49,105 nucleotides of DNA from an uncultured Collinsella sp. (GCA_959019775.1 CAUEPS010000014.1:1-49105), one strand, 5' to 3'; positions 33,546-43,400 are shown, counted from the stretch's first letter. Numbers and translations: made by a program. The notes: generated by a model not told the origin, from the letters alone.

Positions 33546-35018
33546 TTATTCCACGCGCTCCAACAGTCGATACTTGCGGTTGCGGCTCGTCGCCGGCGCC
33601 GTGGGCTCAAGCTCGCCCTGTGCGATGAGCGCATTGACGCGTACCCTAACCTGGGAGACGGTGAGTCCCGTGCATTCTGCCAGCTCGCGCGTTCCCAACT
33701 CGTCATAGCGCTTGAGGGCCGCCATGATCAGGTCCCCGCCATGATCGACCTGCTCAACCTTTGAGCGATAGAGGACAACCTTAAACCGGTCAAAACCGGG
33801 GCAAAACAGAGGCTCCGACAAACCATGCGCGCGCATGGCGTCAAACATCATCGGGATGCCCGAGCCATTGCCCTCAGCCGGCGAACCTGCGCCATCCGGC
33901 AGCGGGACAATCGACATGAGTTTCACGAGCGTCGCGTTACGGCATCGGGAGCTGCCGTCAAACAAGTTCTCGCGAGTCTTTCCCCCGTATAGGCCGCCGG
34001 GGTTCGTCACCTCGATACGGTCATCAAAGACGTCAACAGCGATCGACTGCCCACAGAACCGATCTCCGTATTCTCGGTGGATTACGGCGTTGGCGATTGC
34101 CTCGCGCAGGACCTCCTCGGGAATCTCCAGCGAGTCGACACGCGAGACGCCTTGGATCGTCGAGGTTCGCCGCAAATTCTTGGCGATTGCCGCGACGGCA
34201 TCCGAGATCATTTCGCCCAACGTTCCCTCGCAGATCGTACGGTCCATGAACCTCAACGACCCCGCAGCGCCCTTCTGCGTTCCGGCATAGACCGCCACAT
34301 CGATAAAGAGCTTGGGATAGAACTGCTGAGGATAGGCACCCGCGGCCAGGAGCCCGGCCTTAGTAACATTGCCCTGGGAGTCGAGGAAATTCAGGCGCTC
34401 CAGCTTCGTTTTCTTGTCCGGCGCGCCGCGCATTGCACGGGGTGTCAGCGAGAAAGCACGCTCTATCGTGCGGTCGACCAGGGCCTCGTCAAGATCGCCT
34501 GCGACCGCGCCGGGTACTGCATCGCGATCACTGGGGCTCGTTCGTTCATACGATGACAAGGACAGGACCTCGGTCGACGAGAGCGGAACATCTTTGTCAT
34601 CGATGCGTTTGTAGCTGCCGCCTTGAGCGCCCCGCTCTATGACATAACACGGCTTGCTCGACGGGTCGAGCTCCTCAATCGTGATGACCAGAACCACGGT
34701 GCCCTGGAGCTCCACGCGTTCAATGGTGTATTTGGGCGGATTGGCCAGTTTTCCGCGACCGCCGGCATCACCCATGCCCGCTACGAATTGGTTGAGCACC
34801 TTCTCGGTCTCAAAGTTCTCAACCGGGACAAACCCCGCGCGCTCGCTCACGCCGAGCACGATAATTCCGCCAGCGGTATTCGCGAATGCGCTAACCGTTT
34901 CCCATACGTCGCGGGAAAGCGTCGTGGCGCTCTCCTTGACCTCGACGTTAAGATCGTCCGAGCCCATGCGCTTTAAAGACTCGAGCAGACCGGTCAGCTC
35001 GTTTTCGTTCATCTGCAT
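33546..35018 (-). CDS. AlbA_2 (Schlafen-type) DNA-binding regulator with ATPase-like and wHTH domains
   Basis: A 490-residue protein. Residues about 20-145 form an AlbA_2 domain (NVEVKES, FANTAGGIIVLGV, YKRIDDKDV). Residues about 298-345 are a GHKL-like ATP-binding region typical of this family (EEVLREAIANAVIHREYGDR, DRIEVTNPGGLYGG). Residues about 430-485 are a winged helix (LGTRELAECTGLTVSQVRVRVNAL). Such proteins are annotated as transcriptional regulators or RecG-like, but helicase motifs are absent. ATG 35018 has AAAGGAC. Two arrays of ATCTCTC sites lie directly upstream, so self-regulation is likely. Confidence 0.85.
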   Translation of the reverse strand: MQMNENELTGLLESLKRMGSDDLNVEVKESATTLSRDVWETVSAFANTAGGIIVLGVSERAGFVPVENFETEKVLNQFVAGMGDAGGRGKLANPPKYTIERVELQGTVVLVITIEELDPSSKPCYVIERGAQGGSYKRIDDKDVPLSSTEVLSLSSYERTSPSDRDAVPGAVAGDLDEALVDRTIERAFSLTPRAMRGAPDKKTKLERLNFLDSQGNVTKAGLLAAGAYPQQFYPKLFIDVAVYAGTQKGAAGSLRFMDRTICEGTLGEMISDAVAAIAKNLRRTSTIQGVSRVDSLEIPEEVLREAIANAVIHREYGDRFCGQSIAVDVFDDRIEVTNPGGLYGGKTRENLFDGSSRCRNATLVKLMSIVPLPDGAGSPAEGNGSGIPMMFDAMRAHGLSEPLFCPGFDRFKVVLYRSKVEQVDHGGDLIMAALKRYDELGTRELAECTGLTVSQVRVRVNALIAQGELEPTAPATSRNRKYRLLERVE

Positions 35019-35071
35019 GTCCTTTCGCTCGGCCCGGCGGAGAATGCCGCGAATAGATTTCCTTCGTCTCT

Positions 35072-35142
35072 CAGTTATCTCTCGTAATTATCTCTCATCT
35101 TTCTGCTATCTCTCATATTAGAGATAAGTGAGAGATGAAAGA
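35072..35142. repeat. Operator array, copy 1 (ATCTCTC boxes)
   Basis: ATCTCTC at 35077, 35090 and 35108 and inverted GAGAGAT at 35130, 54 bases before the AlbA_2 gene start. Spacings of 13 and 18 are the same as in copy 2. The array overlaps where the gene's promoter should be. Confidence 0.75.
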
Positions 35143-35190
35143 AAAGATATCTGCCATTTGTTTCATTTAAACATGTTTTTGCTGGTAAAA

Positions 35191-35219
35191 CAATCAGTAT
35201 TGAGACAATACCATGATTG
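35191..35219. repeat. Small hairpin between the two operator arrays
   Basis: GTATTG (35197-35202) pairs with CAATAC (35206-35211), extended by CAATC and GATTG with one mismatch each side. AT-rich; possibly a cruciform or a further regulator site. Confidence 0.5.
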
Positions 35220-35237
35220 CCTGTCTCTTTGCTGATC

Positions 35238-35309
35238 AGTTATCTCTCGTAATTATCTCTCGTCTTTGTGCCATCTCTCGTATTAGTGACAAATGAGAGA
35301 TGAGAGATA
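35238..35309. repeat. Operator array, copy 2 (ATCTCTC boxes)
   Basis: A second copy of the array, close to 90 percent identical to copy 1 over about 70 bases and 166 bases away. ATCTCTC at 35242, 35255 and 35273; GAGAGAT at 35295 and 35302. Nothing coding lies between the arrays. Confidence 0.75.
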
Positions 35310-35361
35310 CGTGAGTGATGGACGAGCGTGGATTTTTGGACGGTCGGAAAATCCCTCAAAC

Positions 35362-35398
35362 AAAAAAACGGGGCCGGCCTTACGCCGAACCCCGTTTT
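35362..35398 (-). terminator. Terminator of the PTS operon
   Basis: On the minus strand AAAACGGGG, then GGC/GCC inner pairs, close with CCCCGTTTTTTT. It lies 46 bases past the IID stop and is a strong intrinsic terminator. Confidence 0.9.
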
Positions 35399-35443
35399 CA
35401 AACGGTCAGTTAGTTATCCAACGCGCGAGCATAGCAGTCAACT

Positions 35444-36292
35444 TTACGCCGCCGCGAACACTCCCAAGCCCGTTCCGATGATGCAGATCGCGAAGATGCC
35501 AATAATAATCCAAATGGTCTTGACACCCTTTTTATAGAGGGCAACGCAAGCGAACGTTGCCAGCAAGGGCAGCAGACCGGGGAAGATCGAATCGAACAGA
35601 TCCTGCAGGACAATCTCCGAACCACCCACATCAAAGGTCAAAGCCGTGGACAGCGAGACCTGTGCCGCAATCATGGCGCCGATAACGGTCATTCCGAGAA
35701 CGCCGGCAGCATGCGTCATGCGAGACATAAGGTTGTTCTCTTCGGACTGCTGCAGGAACTTGGTTCCCAGGTCGTATCCCAGATGGGCGGCGACGATACG
35801 CGTTGCAAAGTTAATCACGGAGTAGATGAGCGCGTACACGATGGGGCCGAGCGGGTTGCCCGTCGACGCGATGCCAATACCAATGCCGGCGGCGACCACG
35901 CGGAACGTACCCCAGTAGAACGAATCACCAATGCCGGAAAGCGGTCCCATGAGGCCGACCTTCATAGCGTTAATCGAGGACGTGTCGAAGTTCTTATCGG
36001 CAGCCGCCTGCTCTTCCATCGAAACCGTAAGGCCGGCTACAAACGGAAGCACATGAGGCGTGATGTTAAAGAACTCGGTATGGCGATCGAGCGCCGCATA
36101 GTAATCGTCGTCGTTGGGATAGATCTTTCGCAGTGGCTTCTGAATGGTGTACATGAAGCCCATTGCCATCATCTTGTCGTACGACTGCGAGCACTGGCTC
36201 GTAAACTGGCGAAGGAACATGCTCCGATACATATCGGGAGTCATAATCGCGTCCTTCTTGGCCTCTTTGAGGTCGGTGTTCTGGGTAGCCAT
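35444..36292 (-). CDS. PTS mannose/fructose/sorbose family IID component
   Basis: A 282-residue membrane subunit. The N-terminal SMFLRQFTSQCSQSYDKMMAMGF, the HTEFFNITPHVLPFVAGL segment and GLMGPLSGIGDSFYWGT are typical of IID proteins; the C-terminus ends in membrane helices. With IIC it forms the sugar channel. ATG 36292 overlaps the IIC stop by one base. Context points to an Amadori-sugar substrate. Confidence 0.93.
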   Translation of the reverse strand: MATQNTDLKEAKKDAIMTPDMYRSMFLRQFTSQCSQSYDKMMAMGFMYTIQKPLRKIYPNDDDYYAALDRHTEFFNITPHVLPFVAGLTVSMEEQAAADKNFDTSSINAMKVGLMGPLSGIGDSFYWGTFRVVAAGIGIGIASTGNPLGPIVYALIYSVINFATRIVAAHLGYDLGTKFLQQSEENNLMSRMTHAAGVLGMTVIGAMIAAQVSLSTALTFDVGGSEIVLQDLFDSIFPGLLPLLATFACVALYKKGVKTIWIIIGIFAICIIGTGLGVFAAA

Positions 36293-37065
36293 TAGAAGTC
36301 CTCCTCTTCATCCTCGGCAACCGCCTGCGGACCGGACGAGCCCTCGCGGAAGGCCAGGAGCAGTGCGACGCAAATGGCAGCTGCGGCGACGCCGATAACG
36401 TCCATCTTGAGGTAGATGACCATAATGAATCCCAGGAACAGCCAAGGAAGCAGCTTGTTATCGCCCATGGTCCTGATAAGAAGTGCGAAGCCGATGCAGA
36501 CCATGACGCCGGATGCAACGTTGAGGCCGTCCATCACAAACTGCGGAATCGCGTTGAGCGCATTGTTGATGAGGTCGGCACCAAAGAACAGCGAGCAAAA
36601 CACCAGCAGTGCAGACGGAATGCCAATCGACAGCGGCACGACGGTCAGATGGTACAGGTTCGCCTTGGCAAGATCGCGATTTGCCAGAGCGGTCTCAATC
36701 TTCTTGCAGGCAAAGGCACCCGGAACGGCGTAGCAGAAGTTGCGCCACACCTGAAGGAAGACGGAGACGGGAAGGGCGAGTGCGACGGCAGTTGCCGTGC
36801 CCGTACCCGTAATGACGGCAAACGCGCAGCCAAGCACGCCGGAAGCATAGACCTCGGGAGGAACCGCCGCACCGACCATGATGGCGCCCATGAACATGGA
36901 CTCCAAAGCAGCGCCGACGATAACGCCCTGCTGGACATCGCCAAGGATCAAGCCAACGAACAGGCTCGTAAACAGCGGACGACCAAGCATCGTAATGCCA
37001 AATAATTGCTCGTCCATGGACGCAATAAATGCGACCAGTGCAACTAGAAGATACTGGACAACCAT
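36292..37065 (-). CDS. PTS mannose/fructose/sorbose family IIC component
   Basis: A 257-residue integral membrane subunit with about eight helices. LVALVAFIASMDEQLFGITM and GDVQQGVIVGAALESMFMGAIMVGAA are typical IIC segments. ATG 37065 has GGGG about nine bases upstream; an in-frame TTG at 37074 is possible. A stable hairpin lies between this gene and the upstream deglycase gene. Confidence 0.92.
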   Translation of the reverse strand: MVVQYLLVALVAFIASMDEQLFGITMLGRPLFTSLFVGLILGDVQQGVIVGAALESMFMGAIMVGAAVPPEVYASGVLGCAFAVITGTGTATAVALALPVSVFLQVWRNFCYAVPGAFACKKIETALANRDLAKANLYHLTVVPLSIGIPSALLVFCSLFFGADLINNALNAIPQFVMDGLNVASGVMVCIGFALLIRTMGDNKLLPWLFLGFIMVIYLKMDVIGVAAAAICVALLLAFREGSSGPQAVAEDEEEDF

Positions 37066-37086
37066 TTCGATCAACCCCAGAAACAG

Positions 37087-37125
37087 GTCTGCAGGCGAGG
37101 CATTCTGCGCAGCTCGCCTGCAGAC
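37087..37125. repeat. Intercistronic hairpin between deglycase and IIC genes
   Basis: GTCTGCAGGCGAG (37087-37099) pairs perfectly with CTCGCCTGCAGAC (37113-37125) around a 13-base loop, with no T-run. It may set the stability of the upstream mRNA part and so the ratio of enzyme to transporter. Confidence 0.75.
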
Positions 37126-37146
37126 AACCGCAGCAATTTGAGAGGA

Positions 37147-38181
37147 TTAGTAGTTCATCTGGTGATAGTAACGACGCGTGGTGAGCGGGTGGTTACGGAC
37201 GTGCTCGAGATGGCAGCTCAGACGCTCGGTGATGGTGTAGGTGACCATCGGGGAGACGATCTTGCGGAACTCGGGGTCGCTGAACGGCAGCTCGACCTCG
37301 GCGGTGTCGAACTTGTTCACGCGGACATGGACACCCTTCTCGTCGGCGAGCATGTGAGTGAAGTTGTCCACGCGGTCCATGAGCTTACGGGTGTCGTCCT
37401 CGCCGTAGAGCATGATGAGGCTCGTGCCCTCCTCGCACAGCTCGATGGTGCCGTGGAAGAACTCGGCGGCGTGGATGGACTTGGTCTTGATCCACTGCAT
37501 CTCCTCGAGGATGCACATGGCGTAGTCGTAGGCCTCGCCCCAGAGCATGCCGGAGCCGATCACCATGTGGTAGTCGGTGTCCTTGAAGTCCTCGGCCATG
37601 GCGGCGCAGCGCTCGTCCTGAGCGTCCTTGGCCTTGATGAGGTACGGAGCGATGTTGCCGAACTCCTCCATGAAGGTGTCGTACTTGGGGAAGGCGCCGG
37701 CGTTCTTGAGGAAGCGGGCGACCAGCGTGATCTGGTAGGTGTAGATGGCCTCGCACAGAACGTCGTCCTCGGCGAAGCTGAAGAACTTGTAATCGGCGTA
37801 CTCAGTGGCCGGGGTGTTGTCGTTGGAGACATACATCAGCGTGCGGGCACCCTGCTCCTGGCAGAACTTGGCGGCCTCGATGATCTCGGGGGTGGTGCCG
37901 GTACGGGTGGAGAAGACGCAGACCGAGTCCTTGTTGAAGGTCTTGGGCGGGCATGCGAGGAACTCAGCGGCAATCTCGCAGTGGACGTCGACGTCGGCCG
38001 TGGTGGTCTCGACCCAATACTTCATCGGGAGCGTGTGGGCCCAGGTGCCGCCGCAGCCGATGAAGAAGATGTTGGAATAACCCTGCTCGCAGACCTTGTC
38101 CACGGCAGCCTCAATCTGAGGACGGAGAGCGAGGGCATCGCTCACAACCTTCTCGTAACGAGGCTCATCGAAATTGAACAT
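37147..38181 (-). CDS. SIS-domain deglycase, FrlB/GfrF-like
   Basis: A 344-residue sugar isomerase-type protein with two SIS domains: NIFFIGCGGTWAHTL at 37-51 and CVFSTRTGTTPEI at 88-100 in the first, HMVIGSGMLWGEAYD in the second, with HAAEFFHGTIE as the catalytic region. The end (NHPLTTRRYYHQMNY) resembles fructoselysine-6-phosphate deglycase, as does the length (FrlB is about 340). It should split phosphorylated Amadori products into a hexose-6-phosphate and an amino acid. Because it sits with a mannose-family PTS, GfrF-type glucoselysine deglycase is an equally good guess. ATG 38181 has a poor ribosome site. Confidence 0.82.
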   Translation of the reverse strand: MFNFDEPRYEKVVSDALALRPQIEAAVDKVCEQGYSNIFFIGCGGTWAHTLPMKYWVETTTADVDVHCEIAAEFLACPPKTFNKDSVCVFSTRTGTTPEIIEAAKFCQEQGARTLMYVSNDNTPATEYADYKFFSFAEDDVLCEAIYTYQITLVARFLKNAGAFPKYDTFMEEFGNIAPYLIKAKDAQDERCAAMAEDFKDTDYHMVIGSGMLWGEAYDYAMCILEEMQWIKTKSIHAAEFFHGTIELCEEGTSLIMLYGEDDTRKLMDRVDNFTHMLADEKGVHVRVNKFDTAEVELPFSDPEFRKIVSPMVTYTITERLSCHLEHVRNHPLTTRRYYHQMNY

Positions 38182-38228
38182 CCCTTACTCCTAACTCACT
38201 TGGATGAACCCTTCATTCATCCCATGAC

Positions 38229-38259
38229 GTTATAATACTTTATATAACTAACTATGCAA
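38229..38259 (-). promoter_or_regulatory. Promoter and operator of the deglycase-IIC-IID unit
   Basis: On the minus strand TTGCAT (38259-38254) and ATTATA (38236-38231) are 17 bases apart. GTTATA and TATAAC at 38229-38248 form a palindrome with an 8-base centre that covers the -10 box. A related ATACTTTGTTATGAC lies at 39378-39364 before the IIA gene, so both may bind the GntR regulator of this locus. Confidence 0.65.
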
Positions 38260-38297
38260 GAGCTATTTCAGATTTTTTTGATTTTTATTTAATAAAA

Positions 38298-38325
38298 AGC
38301 CCGCCGATCAAATGGTCGGCGGGCT
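38298..38325 (-). terminator. Terminator after IIB
   Basis: On the minus strand AAGCCCGCCGACC pairs with GATCGGCGGGCTT and is followed by TTTATT. It ends the IIA-IIB transcript or attenuates read-through to the deglycase gene. Confidence 0.88.
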
Positions 38326-38375
38326 TAAGAAAGGAGGACCTGGTTAATAAATGCTTGACAATGGCATGTTTCCAG

Positions 38376-38849
38376 CTAGAAAACGTCCTTGGCAAATACC
38401 TTTGAGTCATTGGGGACCTGACGGATTTCGATAACCACGCCATCGTTGACAAGCTCTTGGATATGCTCGGCATCGGTTTCGGTCGCAAAGATCGCGGGGG
38501 TCGGATGAAGCGTGGTCTCGGGAGACTTTCGGGTTCCACCCAGATTGATCTCTTTGATGTCTTTGCAACCCTTAGCGAGACGATAGGCATCTTCAATCGT
38601 CTCAACAATGATAAACAGCGAGTACTTGTCGGTAACGCCGCTGTTGAGCGCCTCGATAGCAGCGTCAACATCCTTGATGACGAGTTTAACGCCGCTGGGG
38701 CGGGCGAGCCTCAAGGCCGCCTTCCTCATGTCGTCTTTTGCCACGGCATCGCTGGCACACAGGATGCAATCGACATCCAGCGCATGCGTCCAAGACATGG
38801 CGACCTGGCCGTGAATCAATCGGTAATCGACCCTCGTAAGCTTAATCAT
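38376..38849 (-). CDS. PTS mannose/fructose/sorbose family IIB component
   Basis: A 157-residue soluble subunit. LTRVDYRLIHGQVAMSW contains the phosphorylated His13; the rest follows the IIB fold to EIRQVPNDSKVFAKDVF. It passes phosphate from IIA to the incoming sugar. ATG 38849 has GGAG ten bases upstream; the ATG at 38858 directly abuts that GGAG and is less likely. 62 bases after IIA. Confidence 0.93.
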   Translation of the reverse strand: MIKLTRVDYRLIHGQVAMSWTHALDVDCILCASDAVAKDDMRKAALRLARPSGVKLVIKDVDAAIEALNSGVTDKYSLFIIVETIEDAYRLAKGCKDIKEINLGGTRKSPETTLHPTPAIFATETDAEHIQELVNDGVVIEIRQVPNDSKVFAKDVF

Positions 38850-38911
38850 CGTAATCATCTCCGCACGTAATAAAGGTAATGACAGGGTTGAATTATTCGT
38901 TGAAGCTTGAG

Positions 38912-39331
38912 CTAGAACTCTTCTTCTTCGACATCGGAGAGCATATCCGCCGCTTCACAAAGCTGGATAAACGAACGTGATCCCTCGACCGCGGCTTTGG
39001 CCTTGTCCGCATCCAGGGAGTCCAGCTGTGTAACCATTTCCACCAGCAGCGGCAAGTTCATTCCGGTGATCAACGTAAACGATCCGGTGGCCTGCCTCTG
39101 GATGAATTCGTTGTTTACAGAGCCGCCAAAGATGTCAGTCACGACAAACCAAGAGTCGGCAGGGTCCCTCGTCTCCATCCATGCATCAATCAACGCCGCG
39201 ACGTCCCTTGAATCGTCATCGATATAGGCGCACAGGCACTCGATTCGGTCGTTAGTGCCCATCAGAATCTCCAGAGAGCTTTTCATGCCTTGGGCGAGAT
39301 AACCATGACTCGCTAGCAATATCTTATTCAT
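38912..39331 (-). CDS. PTS mannose family IIA component
   Basis: A 139-residue IIA with the phosphorylated His9 in LLASHGYLAQGMKSS and the FVVTDIFGGSVNNEF segment; normal length. It takes phosphate from HPr. The acidic end (LSDVEEEEF) is unremarkable. ATG 39331 has GGAG seven bases upstream. First gene of the IIA-IIB unit. Confidence 0.93.
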   Translation of the reverse strand: MNKILLASHGYLAQGMKSSLEILMGTNDRIECLCAYIDDDSRDVAALIDAWMETRDPADSWFVVTDIFGGSVNNEFIQRQATGSFTLITGMNLPLLVEMVTQLDSLDADKAKAAVEGSRSFIQLCEAADMLSDVEEEEF

Positions 39332-39466
39332 AGTTCTCCAATACCAATAGGACGTACTATATTGTCATAACAAAGTATATTAGCAATCTGCCCTACGTGG
39401 TGTGTCTATTTTCCAAATCCGCGAACGGTAGCAATTGGTCGGTAAATAGACTAATCTATCTCTAAT

Positions 39467-40180
39467 TTACAAATAGAACTTCAGTCGCTCGGTGCAGTAC
39501 ACCTGACGGGAGATGAAAAGCGGCTCGCCGCTTGGCGCATAACGTCTATCGACAAACAGAAGCAGCGGAGAGTCCAGTTCCACGTTAAGGTATGCCGCCT
39601 CGAGCTCGCTCGCATAGCAGACCTCGAGCGTACGCGTGTTGGGGCCCATCTTGATCCCCTGGCGATCAAGTACCGCCATCAGCGAATCCTCGAGGGACTC
39701 ATGCTCCAAAAAAGAAAGCGCAGCGGAATAGCTATTGGTTTCCAGCATCGTGGGCTTGTCATCCACAAGGCGTAGACGACGACTACGCAATACCTTTTGG
39801 GTATCGTCTACGCCCAGGAACTTCGCGTCTCGCAGGCTTGGGAAGTCCCAGCCCATTGCGAGAACCCTGGTAGACGCCTGTTTTCCCGCAAGCTGGCACG
39901 AATGGGTAAAGCTCTCACGGTCGTCCGCGGCATACATCTGTGTGTCCGACGAAACGAACGTGCCCTTGCCTCGGGCCCTCTCAACAAGCCCAGCATCTTT
40001 CATTTCTTTAATTGCGGAGCGAACCGTTATTCGGCTCACGCCAAATTGCTCGATGAGCTCCGCCTCGGTCGGAAGCTTATCTCCCGGGCGGTACGTGCCG
40101 TTGGCGATCGAATCAGAGAGCGCACGGACAATCTGTTTGTACAGGGGGATAACGCTATTTGCTTCAACCATATCAACCAT
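39467..40180 (-). CDS. GntR/HutC-family regulator with UTRA domain
   Basis: A 237-residue regulator. The winged helix is at residues about 8-76 (PLYKQIVRALSDSIANGTY, LPTEAELIEQFGVSRITVRS), the UTRA ligand domain at about 95-232. Regulators of this type (FrlR, GfrR-like) respond to a phosphorylated substrate. It is transcribed toward the PTS genes, 135 bases away, so it probably controls them. ATG 40180 has a weak ribosome site; ATG 40171 is an alternative. Confidence 0.9.
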   Translation of the reverse strand: MVDMVEANSVIPLYKQIVRALSDSIANGTYRPGDKLPTEAELIEQFGVSRITVRSAIKEMKDAGLVERARGKGTFVSSDTQMYAADDRESFTHSCQLAGKQASTRVLAMGWDFPSLRDAKFLGVDDTQKVLRSRRLRLVDDKPTMLETNSYSAALSFLEHESLEDSLMAVLDRQGIKMGPNTRTLEVCYASELEAAYLNVELDSPLLLFVDRRYAPSGEPLFISRQVYCTERLKFYL

Positions 40181-40451
40181 ATCTTTGCAAGGAATCAGCA
40201 GCTTATAGATAGATGACTTATATTATATTAGAACTTTTTAGGAGTCCATATATTTCCTAAATGATTCGGTAAACGGGGTGTTATTTCACTTTAGCGGGGT
40301 GCAGCGGCTACCCGCGGCATTCGTTATCAACCTAGCTAGGCTAGTCCACCCACATCGTCTCCAGTTCGCCGCAGAGCCGCGGCCCCATATGGGTATACTC
40401 TCGAAGATTCGACTCGATTCGCCCCCGCTGGGGCGTCAAAGGAGACTGCAT
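40181..40451. other. Divergent region between GntR regulator and M16C gene
   Basis: TATACT at 40394-40399 may be the -10 box of the M16C gene. CGCCCC/GGGGCG at 40420-40435 is a small hairpin in its leader. AT-rich sequence next to the regulator start (ATTATATTAG) could hold its promoter. No gene is seen. Confidence 0.45.
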
Positions 40452-43400
40452 ATGCCCACCACCTCAACCGACCCGCGCGCCGCTGCTGCCGCGCTGCTGG
40501 TGCCCGGTACCACCTGCCACGGTTTTGCCGTCGAGCGTTGCGAGACCGTGCCCGAGCTCGACTCGGACGCCTACGTGCTGCGCCACACTACCTCGGGCGC
40601 TCGCCTGCTGTACCTGGCGTGCGACGACGAAAACAAGGCCTTTGCCATTGGCTTTAAGACGCCGCCGGCCGATTCCACCGGCGTGTTCCATATTCTTGAG
40701 CACTCGGTGCTGTGCGGATCGGCCAAGTTCCCCGTCAAGGAGCCGTTTGTCGACCTGATCAAGAGCTCCATGCAGACGTTCCTCAACGCCATGACCTACC
40801 CCGACAAGACCATCTACCCCGTTGCCACCACCAACGAGCAGGATCTGTACAACCTGATGGACGTGTACCTGGACGCGGTGTTCAACCCGGCCATCTATAC
40901 CAAGCCCACCATTTTTGAGCAGGAGGGCTGGCACTACGAGCTGGACCTGCCGGAGGGCGCTGGCAGCGAAGGCAGCGCCGCCAGCCTGCGCGAGGGCACG
41001 TTGCGCTATAACGGCGTGGTGTTCAACGAGATGAAGGGTGCGCTGTCCGACCCCATGAGCGTGCTGGACGACGCCGTCAACGCCGCGCTCTATCCCGACA
41101 CCGCCTATGCGCACGAGAGCGGTGGCGACCCGCGCGCGATTCCCGCGCTCACCTACGAGCAGTTCCTGGACACGCACGCGCGCCACTACAATCCTTCCAA
41201 CTCCTACATCACGCTCTACGGCGACCTGGACGTGGACCGCGCGCTGGCGTTTTTGGACGAGCGCTATCTGTCGCAACCGAGCGCCGCGAGCCGCCGCATA
41301 GACGCCGCCGTTGCCGCCGGCGAGGACCCGTCCGCGCTGTCACCCAATCCGCTGGACGTGCAGGCACCCGTGACCTGCGAGTATGAGCGCGTCGAGATGT
41401 CCACCACGCCCGAAAACGCCCTGGTGGGCCTGGGCCTGGTGCTGGGTAGCGCGCTCGACCGCAAGCGCACGATCGCGGCGGACATCCTGTTCGAAGCACT
41501 GCTGGGCTCCAACGAAGCGCCGGTTAAGAAGGCCATTCTGGCCGCCGGCTTGGGCGGCAACGTGGTGAGCTACACCGCGGCCGAGAGCCTGCAGCCCTAC
41601 GAGCTCATCATGCTGCAAAACGCGCAGCCCGGCGTGGCGCGCGAGCTGCGTCGCGTGTTCCAGGACGCTTGCCGCGACCTGTGCGAGCACGGCGTTCCGC
41701 GCGAGCGCCTGGAAGCTATCATCAGCAGCAACGAATACGATCTGCGCCAGCGCGACTATGGCATCGCCGACGGCGTGGCCATTGCGTGCGACGCGCTGAG
41801 CACCTGGCTCTACGATGACGACGCCGCGACGCTGGCGCTCAAGTACGGCCCGGTGTACGAGGAGCTGCGCGACGAGCTGGACGGCAGCTACTTTGAGGAC
41901 CTGCTGCGCGAGCTCGTGCTGCAGAACGACCACATGGCGTTGGTCGAGCTGGTTCCAGTGGACGCCGGTGCTGGCTCGGAGGGTGCCGAGGCCGCCGAGC
42001 TGGCAGCCAAGCGCGACGCCATGACCGATGCCGAGCTAGCGGACGTGGTCGAGCGCACGGCCGTGCTGCGTGCCGCGCAGGAGGCCGAGGACACGCCCGA
42101 GGACAAGGCCACGCTGCCGCGCCTGCGTGTATCCGATATTGGCGAGGCGCGCCCCGAGCCGCCGCTCGTTGTGGACACGACTGCGCCCATCCCCTGCCTG
42201 CGCCACGGCATCCCCACCAACCGTCTGGCCTACGCCATGCAGTATTTCGACCTGAGCTGCGTCGCGTTTGAGGACCTACCTTATGTGACGCTGCTCTGCC
42301 GCCTGCTCAAGCAGCTGCCCACGCGCGAGCATTCGGCCGAGGAACTCGACAACCTGCTCGCCGGCAAGCTGGGCTTTCTGAGCTTTACGACCGAGGTCAT
42401 GACGCAGCCCGACGTGGACGGCGTGCGCCCCTACCTGCTGGTGAGCGCAGGCGCCCTGTCCGAAAAGATCGACGCGCTGGCGAGCCTGCCGCGCGAGGTG
42501 TGGTCGAGCACGCTGCTGCTCGATGCTGACGCCAACCGCGTTCGCGACGTGCTCACGCAGATTCGCATTGGGCTTGAGCAGGGCTTTATCAACAACGGAC
42601 ACTCGGCGGCGCTCGGTCGCGCGATGAGCTACAGCTCGCCTTCGGCTGTGGTGCGCGAGCAGCTTTCGGGCGTGGACTTCTACCTGTTCCTGCGCGATCT
42701 GCTCGAGCACTTTGACGAGCGCCTGGACGGCCTGCGTGCCAAGCTTGCCGAGCTGGCAGGCCGCATCTTTGTGGCCGATGGCTGCATGGCGAGCTTTACC
42801 GGCAGCGACGAGGACTTTGACGCGTACCGGGCCGCCGCGGGCGACCTGGGGCTTGGCGCGGGCGACGGCGCTAGCAGTGGCACGCTCGTGGTACCGGAGC
42901 CGCGCGACCGTCACGAGGCTTTCGTCATCCCCAGCGACATCTGCTTTGCGGCGCGCGCGTGCGACCCGCGTCGCCTGGGCATCGACGTGACGGGCGCCTG
43001 GGCGGTTGCCGCCAACGCGCTCTCCTACGACTACCTGTGGAACGAGATCCGCGTGAAGGGCGGTGCGTACGGATGCGGATTCCGCGCGGCCGGCGAGCGC
43101 CAGACGGCGTTCTACACCTACCGCGACCCGGCGGTCGATCCTTCGATTGAGCTCGTGGCGCGCGCGGGCGCATGGCTCGGCAACTTTGAGCCCGACGAGG
43201 CCGCCTTTGAGGGCTTTATCGTGAGCTGCGTGAGCGGCATGGACGCGCCCGTGAAGCCGTACGCGCTCACCAAGCGCCGCAACACGACCTACCTGGCCGG
43301 GCTCGATCCGCACGCGCGCGAGGAGCGTCGCGCCCAGATGCTCGCTGCCACGCCCGGTGAGCTGCGCTCGCTCGGCGCCGATGTGACGCGCATCGCAGCC

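Noticed and set aside
30060..35018. Integrative element inserted at tRNA-Val
   Set aside because: No integrase and no repeated tRNA 3' end were found, so an att-bounded island is not supported.
37087..37125. Terminator between the deglycase and IIC genes
   Set aside because: The stem is perfect but lacks a T-run on the transcribed strand, so it is listed as an intercistronic hairpin.
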